DNA of 43,220 bases, taken from a virus. Both the position numbers and the translations under genes were made by a program. Numbering within the stretch: the stretch's first letter is position 1; each line of letters opens with the position of its first letter. The stretch covers positions 1 to 43,220 of IMG/VR virus record IMGVR_UViG_3300017963_000401; one strand, written 5' to 3'. The notes below the pieces were generated by a model that was given only the letters and a program-made list of their open reading frames with translations, made no database searches and had not been told where the DNA came from. Positions 11,906 through 16,504 of this stretch are shown here, in pieces.

Positions 11906-12270
11906 ACTTCAAGCTGCTCGAGGATGTGCCGCAGAGCAGCCGAGAAGCCGTCGAGTTCGTTGCGCTCCTTGTAGAGCCGCAGCTTCTCGCGGTGGATGTC
12001 GCAGAGGACGTAGCCCGAGATCTTCTGACCAGGCGGAAGGTTCTTGCCTCGACCGCTTCCTGCGGCTGGAGCAGCACGGTAGAGCAGCTTCAGCTTCTCG
12101 ACTGCTTCCTCTGGGGATCCGACTTCGGACGTGTAGGCTCCGCAGGTTTTGCACTGAGCCCAGTAGCCGTCCTCGCCCTCGAACACCTCATGCTTGCGGT
12201 GATGGCAGCGACGAACCGACTTCTTTTGCTTCGCTGGACGCTTACGAGTCTTCTTGGCGACCTTTGGCAT
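11902..12270 (-). CDS. Hypothetical zinc-finger-like protein (122 aa)
   Basis: ATG 12270 follows CCAAGGAGGACCAT. The N-terminus is highly basic (MPKVAKKTRKRPAKQKKSVR), followed by CHHRKHEVFEG and QCKTCGAY, which together give a C/H plus CxxC zinc site. The C-terminal half is helical, with one more Cys-His pair (LCDIHREKL). The stop overlaps the CTG start of the DNA methyltransferase, so the two are translationally coupled. A DNA-contact role is plausible. Confidence 0.65.
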   Translation of the reverse strand: MPKVAKKTRKRPAKQKKSVRRCHHRKHEVFEGEDGYWAQCKTCGAYTSEVGSPEEAVEKLKLLYRAAPAAGSGRGKNLPPGQKISGYVLCDIHREKLRLYKERNELDGFSAALRHILEQLEV

Positions 12271-12288
12271 ATGGTCCTCCTTGGAGGG

Positions 12289-12317
12289 AGACTACACTCA
12301 AAAGTATCAAAGGTCAA
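12289..12317 (-). promoter_or_regulatory. Promoter for the zinc-finger/methyltransferase genes
   Basis: On the minus strand TTGACC (complement of 12312-12317), 17 nt and TAGTCT (complement of 12289-12294) lie just upstream of the ATG at 12270. The dUTPase promoter candidate has the same TTGACC-17-TAGxxT form. CCTCC-AA-GGAGG over the ribosome site is an inverted repeat that might limit access to it. Confidence 0.45.
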
Positions 12318-12636
12318 ATGATAAGCGATGCAGAAGTCGTGACCTTGTCTCCTCAATAGCTTCTTTGGGGGAGAGCTTGGATTTGGAGCGGTTTCTGGTG
12401 TTCGTAGACCTGTGGGAAACAGGGTCGAGATACTCAAGGCTGAGCGCATCTAGGTCGGCGAGAGAAATGCACCAGACCTCGATGATTTCCCCAACGGAGA
12501 GCTTCCGGGTGGCGATGCCATCGGTAGCAGGCTTCTCGACCAGACGACCTTCGATAAACGAGACGACCATTGTTTGGGAGACAGCGAGCCAAAGTGACCC
12601 ATTTGACTCTCGGTACACCTGACCGATTTCCATCAT
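12307..12636 (-). CDS. Hypothetical protein (109 aa)
   Basis: The ATG at 12636 overlaps the stop of an 18-codon upstream ORF (ATGA). The product begins MMEIGQVYRESNGSLWLAVS, with beta-strand pattern in the first half (VSFIEGRLVEKPATDGIATR, VGEIIEVWCISLADLDAL), followed by a polar tail. It may be a small SH3-like barrel protein, but no family is recognised. Expression is probably coupled to the leader ORF. Confidence 0.6.
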   Translation of the reverse strand: MMEIGQVYRESNGSLWLAVSQTMVVSFIEGRLVEKPATDGIATRKLSVGEIIEVWCISLADLDALSLEYLDPVSHRSTNTRNRSKSKLSPKEAIEETRSRLLHRLSFDL

Positions 12637-12689
12637 CTGCGCATTTCGCTGAAATTTAATAGCTTAGAACGACGATATTCTTTTTTCAT
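12633..12689 (-). CDS. Leader peptide ORF (18 aa), coupled
   Basis: ATG 12689 opens MKKEYRRSKLLNFSEMRR and its TGA overlaps the ATG of the 109-residue gene. The start region is unusually AT-rich (AAGAGTAAAATGAAAAAAGAATAT). A GGAGG lies 14 nt upstream within a CCTCC-TTC-GGAGG hairpin. Such a coupled short ORF could control downstream translation or just be the start of a longer reading frame to 12830. I favour the short version. Confidence 0.4.
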   Translation of the reverse strand: MKKEYRRSKLLNFSEMRR

Positions 12690-12720
12690 TTTACTCTTGA
12701 TTACCTCCGAAGGAGGATTA

Positions 12721-12762
12721 CGCTCGGTCCTTTGCGACGTTCCACAAGCGTCGGCCCGAGCG
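12721..12762. ncRNA. Nested stem structure in the divergent gap
   Basis: CGCTCGG (12721-12727) pairs with CCGAGCG (12756-12762), and inside it CGACG (12735-12739) pairs with CGTCG (12749-12753). The same pairing works on both strands. On the minus strand it lies just upstream of the leader ORF and its hairpin, so it may be part of a 5' leader structure. The rest of 12690-12833 shows no gene. Confidence 0.35.
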
Positions 12763-12833
12763 ATCCCTGGGGGATTCTTAAGGGGGTAGGTTTTCGCAGA
12801 CCGCAATTTCGCTTTTCGCACGAAAACCATCAG

Positions 12834-12861
12834 CCGCGAAATTTAGCGTTTCGCGGCTTTT
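12834..12861 (+). terminator. Hairpin CCGCGAAA/TTTCGCGG with T tail
   Basis: CCGCGAAA (12834-12841) and TTTCGCGG (12849-12856) form a perfect 8-bp stem followed by CTTTTCGCA. It precedes the dUTPase promoter and could insulate that gene from upstream transcription. GGTAGGTTTTCGCAG at 12785-12799, shared with the non-coding block near 3986-4000, lies just before it. Confidence 0.5.
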
Positions 12862-12903
12862 CGCATCCGGGGGCGAAATCCTATTCGGCGGGCTTTTAAT
12901 GTT

Positions 12904-12938
12904 TTGACATTGACCCCGCGTAGGATCTCCCGTAGGGT
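12904..12938 (+). promoter_or_regulatory. Promoter candidate for the dUTPase operon
   Basis: TTGACA (12904-12909) and the overlapping TTGACC (12910-12915) offer a -35 box; TTGACC is 17 nt from TAGGGT (12933-12938). The form matches the minus-strand candidate at 12289-12317. The -10 is poor, so confidence is modest. Confidence 0.4.
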
Positions 12939-12957
12939 GTTCTCCCCCAAGGAGAAC
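12939..12957 (+). promoter_or_regulatory. Hairpin sequestering the dUTPase ribosome site
   Basis: GTTCTCC (12939-12945) pairs perfectly with GGAGAAC (12951-12957) around CCCAA. The right arm contains the Shine-Dalgarno AGGAG just 3 nt before the start codon. The fold would hide the ribosome site and could make translation temperature- or factor-dependent. Confidence 0.45.
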
Positions 12958-12960
12958 GCT

Positions 12961-13395
12961 ATGACCGAACCCCTCTTCCTGCCCGTCAAGAAGCTGGACG
13001 AGCGAGCTACGCTCCCCAGTCGTGCTCACGAGACGGACGCGGGCTACGACTTCTACAGCCTCGAGACGAAGACGCTTCCAGTCGGTGGGATCCACAAGTT
13101 TCGCACCGGCATCGCAGTCGCTTGCCCGGAAGGGTCTGCGCTTCTGCTGTGGGATCGCTCCGGCTTGGCTGCGAAGCATGGTCTGCACCGGCTGGCTGGT
13201 GTGGTGGACGAGGGTTACCGAGGTGAGGTCCAGATCGTTCTCGTCAATCTAGGCGGAAGGTCGGTCACTTTGCGAGAAGGCGACCGGATCGCGCAGGGGA
13301 TCCTCACTCCCGTCCTCACGCCTCCGGTGCTCGAGGTTGAAGACTTGGACGACAGCGACAGGGGGTCTGGTGGGTTTGGCTCAACCGGCAACTAA
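12961..13395 (+). CDS. dut: dUTP pyrophosphatase (trimeric dUTPase)
   Basis: The 144-residue product shows all five conserved motifs: AHETDAGYDF (motif 1), DRSGLAAKHGL (2), AGVVDEGYRGEVQIVLVN (3, with the sugar-binding Tyr and catalytic Asp), REGDRIAQGIL (4) and DRGSGGFGSTG (5, the flexible C-terminal P-loop-like arm). Length fits the homotrimeric class. It hydrolyses dUTP to dUMP and pyrophosphate, keeping uracil out of phage DNA and feeding dTMP synthesis. ATG 12961 follows CCAAGGAGAACGCT. The 3' end overlaps the next gene by 26 nt. Confidence 0.95.
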   Translation: MTEPLFLPVKKLDERATLPSRAHETDAGYDFYSLETKTLPVGGIHKFRTGIAVACPEGSALLLWDRSGLAAKHGLHRLAGVVDEGYRGEVQIVLVNLGGRSVTLREGDRIAQGILTPVLTPPVLEVEDLDDSDRGSGGFGSTGN

Positions 13396-14377
13396 CCACT
13401 GCCAGGCGTGCGGCGATCAGATCGACCTAGCCGTCCGCGGCTACCCGAAGCGCAGGAAGCGTTTCTGCGACATCCAGTGCTGGAAGGCGTGGCTTAAGCG
13501 CAACCCAAAGAAGCGGGTCTGCCCGCAGTGCCAGCAGGAGTTTGAGGACACGTCGGGTCAGCCGCATCGAAGGTTCTGCTCAACGACGTGCTTGAAGACC
13601 TATCACAACCCGCGTGGGACGCATGGAGGCGAATATTGCCGCTACTGTCCGAGGCAAGAGGAAGAGACGAAGATGCTCTCCTACACGCGATGCGAGCCCT
13701 GCTGGCAGAAGGGAACGCGCAACAAGAGGTGCTTGTGCGGGCTTCCCAAGGAAGCGACCGGATTCAAGCAAGGGCTCAAGTACTGCATCCGGTGTGACGG
13801 GCACCTTCTTCACAAGGAGCACAAGAACAACGCAGAGCTTTTGCTGGTCGATCGACAGACGTGGCAGATTCGTCGCGCATACAGGCGTCGCTACGGCTAC
13901 AGCGTAACGACCGTCGAGTGGACAAAGACACTCGGCGGCGCACTCGGCGGCGCACGACGCGGGATCATCCTGCTGGAGCGCAAGAACTTCATCAGCGCCT
14001 TTGTTCGCTACCCGATCGCGATTCGCGATTCCTACGATCCGAATGGTCTGCTAGAGCACTACACCGACTTCTTGTTCGAAGTCGATAGGATGCAGAAACG
14101 CAGACAGGAAACCTTTCGCGAACTGATCGACCTAGTCCTGCAAGGCCACGACACCCGTGCGAAGTATGCTGCTTTTGCTCACGGGACACCGGAAGCAAGC
14201 TCGAGGCGATGGCAACGAATCACGCCGCGCTTGAACGACTTCGGTCTTCCGCACGAATCTGTGTTTGAGGACGACGGGACCAAGCGCATCATTCCGGTCA
14301 GAAGATCGTGGGAGGTTGCGCTTAACTTCCTGATTCAACGCGCTGACGCGCGAGCACTCGGCATCAAGTGGATATAG
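13370..14377 (+). CDS. Multi-zinc-ribbon protein (335 aa)
   Basis: GTG 13370 follows ACAGGGGGTCTG; a TTG at 13337 would overlap dUTPase more and has a poor site. The N-terminal 140 residues carry four Cys-pair modules: HCQACGD with FCDIQCW, RVCPQCQQ with FCSTTCL, EYCRYCPR with RCEPCW, and RCLCG with YCIRC. The first two follow the CxxC...FCxxxC treble-clef pattern also present in both HNH proteins of this window. The C-terminal 195 residues are basic and alpha/beta, without nuclease signatures I recognise. It is probably a nucleic-acid binding protein; a decayed or unusual endonuclease is possible. Confidence 0.7.
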   Translation: MGLAQPATNHCQACGDQIDLAVRGYPKRRKRFCDIQCWKAWLKRNPKKRVCPQCQQEFEDTSGQPHRRFCSTTCLKTYHNPRGTHGGEYCRYCPRQEEETKMLSYTRCEPCWQKGTRNKRCLCGLPKEATGFKQGLKYCIRCDGHLLHKEHKNNAELLLVDRQTWQIRRAYRRRYGYSVTTVEWTKTLGGALGGARRGIILLERKNFISAFVRYPIAIRDSYDPNGLLEHYTDFLFEVDRMQKRRQETFRELIDLVLQGHDTRAKYAAFAHGTPEASSRRWQRITPRLNDFGLPHESVFEDDGTKRIIPVRRSWEVALNFLIQRADARALGIKWI

Positions 14378-14379
14378 CA

Positions 14380-14985
14380 ATGGGACAACTGAACTTGAGG
14401 AACTGCCACAACTACCAGCGCGAAGCCTGCGCGGAGCTTCGCGAGAATGGCGCGATACTCAACGCTGCTTGCAAGGAAGACCCAGGCAACCTCAGCCAAT
14501 ACGGGGTCATCAACTTCGACATCTGCGAGTTGGACGAGCAGACTGGCAAGCGTCTGACCGATCTTCCCCGTTTCATTCTCGGCAGCGTGCTCAAGGCCGC
14601 GGACACCTTCTCAGAAGGCCAGTTCGCCGCAGTGATCCTTGGAGAGTATCTTGAGCACTGCACGATGCCTGCGGCGATCAAGAGCCTCGAGCAAATGCGC
14701 TACGTCCTAGCCGACGATGGGGTTCTCGTGCTGACCTTCCCTTTGGATGGTCGTCCGAAGGAGAAGCAGCACGCAAAGCATCTTCTGAAGGTGTGGGTCG
14801 AAGGTGAGACAGGCCACGACATCACCGTCTGGCACCAGACGGTGTGGACCGACGAGATGCTTGCTGACCTCTTCAAGCAAACCGGGTTCGAGGTTATCTC
14901 CAGGGAGCCGCTCGGCTACAGCTTCGTCAACGGATACCCGCAAGGGTGGGGAGTGAGGCTTCGAAAGGCAGATGCCGAAGCGTAA
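14380..14985 (+). CDS. SAM methyltransferase-like protein, motif I missing
   Basis: ATG 14380 lies 2 nt after the preceding stop (GTG 14368 is an alternative). The product shows the second half of a class I methyltransferase: GQFAAVILGEYLEHC (motif IV and the following helix), then YVLADDGVLVLTFPLDGRP (motif VI), then WTDEMLADLFKQTGFEVISR. The start of the fold is odd: no GxGxG loop, but YGVINFDICELDEQTG stands where strand 2 with its acidic residue would be. It may be a degenerate or unconventional cofactor binder. It overlaps the polyproline gene by 14 nt. Confidence 0.65.
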   Translation: MGQLNLRNCHNYQREACAELRENGAILNAACKEDPGNLSQYGVINFDICELDEQTGKRLTDLPRFILGSVLKAADTFSEGQFAAVILGEYLEHCTMPAAIKSLEQMRYVLADDGVLVLTFPLDGRPKEKQHAKHLLKVWVEGETGHDITVWHQTVWTDEMLADLFKQTGFEVISREPLGYSFVNGYPQGWGVRLRKADAEA

Positions 14986-15808
14986 GCAAAAGAGTTGGAG
15001 AGACGATCTGCTCCGGGATCTCTACCCCAGAGCAGAGCGGCAAGGAATGCGCTTCTTTGAGCGGGAGAAGATCTCCGCACTCATCAAGGCGCAGTCCTTG
15101 TGCCTCGTGGTGGACGAGGACTTCACCAAGGAATGCAGGAACATGTACCGTCGGGCGGAGAGCCTGTCCGACCGAGGCCGGAAGGGTCTGCTGACTTGGC
15201 TAGAAAACCGCTGGCCGGTCAAAAGGCCAAAGCGGAAGAACCGCAAGCGCGTCAAGCGCAAGGACCATCCAGGCGTGCCAGAGAAACCGATCCCTGAACT
15301 TCCTCCTCCGCCTCCTCCTCCTCCACCGAGCGACTACGAACTTCCTCCTCCGCCTCCTCCTCCCCCGGACAGCGTAGAGCTTCCTCTACCTCCTCCCCCT
15401 CCTCCCGCATCGATGGGAGAAGTGCTTCAGCAGCACTGGGACGAAACCATCGAGATGGGCAAGAGCCCTGGCGAGGTCCCCTCACCACCGGAGAAGATGG
15501 GAAAGACCTACGGGCTGACTCCGCGCGAGAAGGACTTCACCAAGAAGTCCTTCCGCTGCTGCATTCAGGTCGAAGTCCGCGACGAGGCGGATTCAGCCGT
15601 TGTGGCTAAAGAGTTAAACCGTTACCTTATCGACCAGTCGGGTTTCGACGTTCAAGTGATCGAAGCACGACACGTCGGAGGTAGGTGGTGGGACTTCTTG
15701 ATCGAGTACTACGTGCATCTCGCCAAGGTGCGTGCGTTCTTGATCGCCCACGAAATCGTGCTCGACGTGCGTGCGAAGCCGTCCGTAGACATCGGGCAGG
15801 TAGCGTGA
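14972..15808 (+). CDS. Polyproline-linker protein (278 aa)
   Basis: The product has a basic N-terminal domain with a very basic segment (KRPKRKNRKRVKRK), three consecutive proline runs of 9, 8 and 6 residues (about residues 110-147) separated by SDYEL and DSVEL-type spacers, and a C-terminal alpha/beta domain (FRCCIQVEVRDEADSAVVAK, then DFLIEYYVHLAKVRAFLIA) that looks like a ferredoxin-like fold. It lies directly before the small terminase. The proline runs will be slow to translate without EF-P. It may be a packaging or scaffold accessory protein. A similar LPPPPPP module begins the large terminase. Confidence 0.65.
   Translation: MPKRKQKSWRDDLLRDLYPRAERQGMRFFEREKISALIKAQSLCLVVDEDFTKECRNMYRRAESLSDRGRKGLLTWLENRWPVKRPKRKNRKRVKRKDHPGVPEKPIPELPPPPPPPPPSDYELPPPPPPPPDSVELPLPPPPPPASMGEVLQQHWDETIEMGKSPGEVPSPPEKMGKTYGLTPREKDFTKKSFRCCIQVEVRDEADSAVVAKELNRYLIDQSGFDVQVIEARHVGGRWWDFLIEYYVHLAKVRAFLIAHEIVLDVRAKPSVDIGQVA
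15296..15400 (+). repeat. In-frame tandem proline-repeat DNA
   Basis: GAACTTCCTCCTCCGCCTCC recurs at 15296 and 15338 (42-nt period), with a diverged third unit from about 15377. The 17-nt core CTTCCTCCTCCGCCTCC appears again at 16476-16492 in the terminase start. It encodes ELPPPPPP units. Confidence 0.75.
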
Positions 15809-15811
15809 TGC

Positions 15812-16504
15812 ATGGGTCGGACTATCTATACTCCTGAGCAACACAAGGAAGCCTGGGAGATCTATCTCAAGACCCAGAACTTCGCCGAGGTCGCACGCAA
15901 GTTCGGGATGAACTGGGAGACAGCGAAGAACTGGAGCAAGCCGGACTTCTCCTGTCCCTACGACTGCCCGTTTCACGGATACGACGCGCTGATGGCAGAG
16001 CATGAAGCAGCCCTCGTCACGCGCAGACGGCTGCTCGAGGCCGACGTGGTCAGTCCGATCAGCCACGCCAAGGCGACCAGCAACGCGATCGAGACGCTGA
16101 CGACGAACGTCCTTGGCTCGGACTACCCGATCAGCCGCACCGTCAGCGAGCGTCTTGCGCACCTTGAGTGGCTCTGGAGCAAGCTCTTCTACCACGCGAC
16201 CGGAATCCCTTTGGATTACGGTGACCACAAGGCAGAGGAGATCCTGACCCAATACCGCAAGGGTTTGAACGTGACCAGCATGGATCACGCTATCCGCGGC
16301 ATGAAGATGGTTCAGGATATGATGGACAAGCTCAGGGCTGCCGATGAGGGCAAGCCGTCCATCGAGGACGAGGAAGACCGTGAGATGTCGATCAGCGAAC
16401 TGCGCAAGTTGCGCAATTCTCTGAGCGGCCAGTCAGATCCGTCCGCTGTGAAGCGTATCCTACGAGGTGGTGATGCTTCCTCCTCCGCCTCCGCCATCGG
16501 ATAG
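15812..16504 (+). CDS. Small terminase subunit candidate (TerS)
   Basis: The 230-residue product begins with a helix-turn-helix (TPEQHKEAWEIYLKTQNFAE, then VARKFGMNWETAKNWS), as small terminases do to bind pac or cos DNA. It has a CPYDCPFH Cys pair, a long helical centre for oligomerisation (AIETLTTNVLG, then AHLEWLWSKLFYHATG), and an acidic C-terminus that could contact the large subunit. It lies directly upstream of, and overlaps by 32 nt, the large terminase gene. The Ser-rich last ten residues come from the overlap and are dictated by the polyproline codons of the next gene. Confidence 0.7.
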   Translation: MGRTIYTPEQHKEAWEIYLKTQNFAEVARKFGMNWETAKNWSKPDFSCPYDCPFHGYDALMAEHEAALVTRRRLLEADVVSPISHAKATSNAIETLTTNVLGSDYPISRTVSERLAHLEWLWSKLFYHATGIPLDYGDHKAEEILTQYRKGLNVTSMDHAIRGMKMVQDMMDKLRAADEGKPSIEDEEDREMSISELRKLRNSLSGQSDPSAVKRILRGGDASSSASAIG

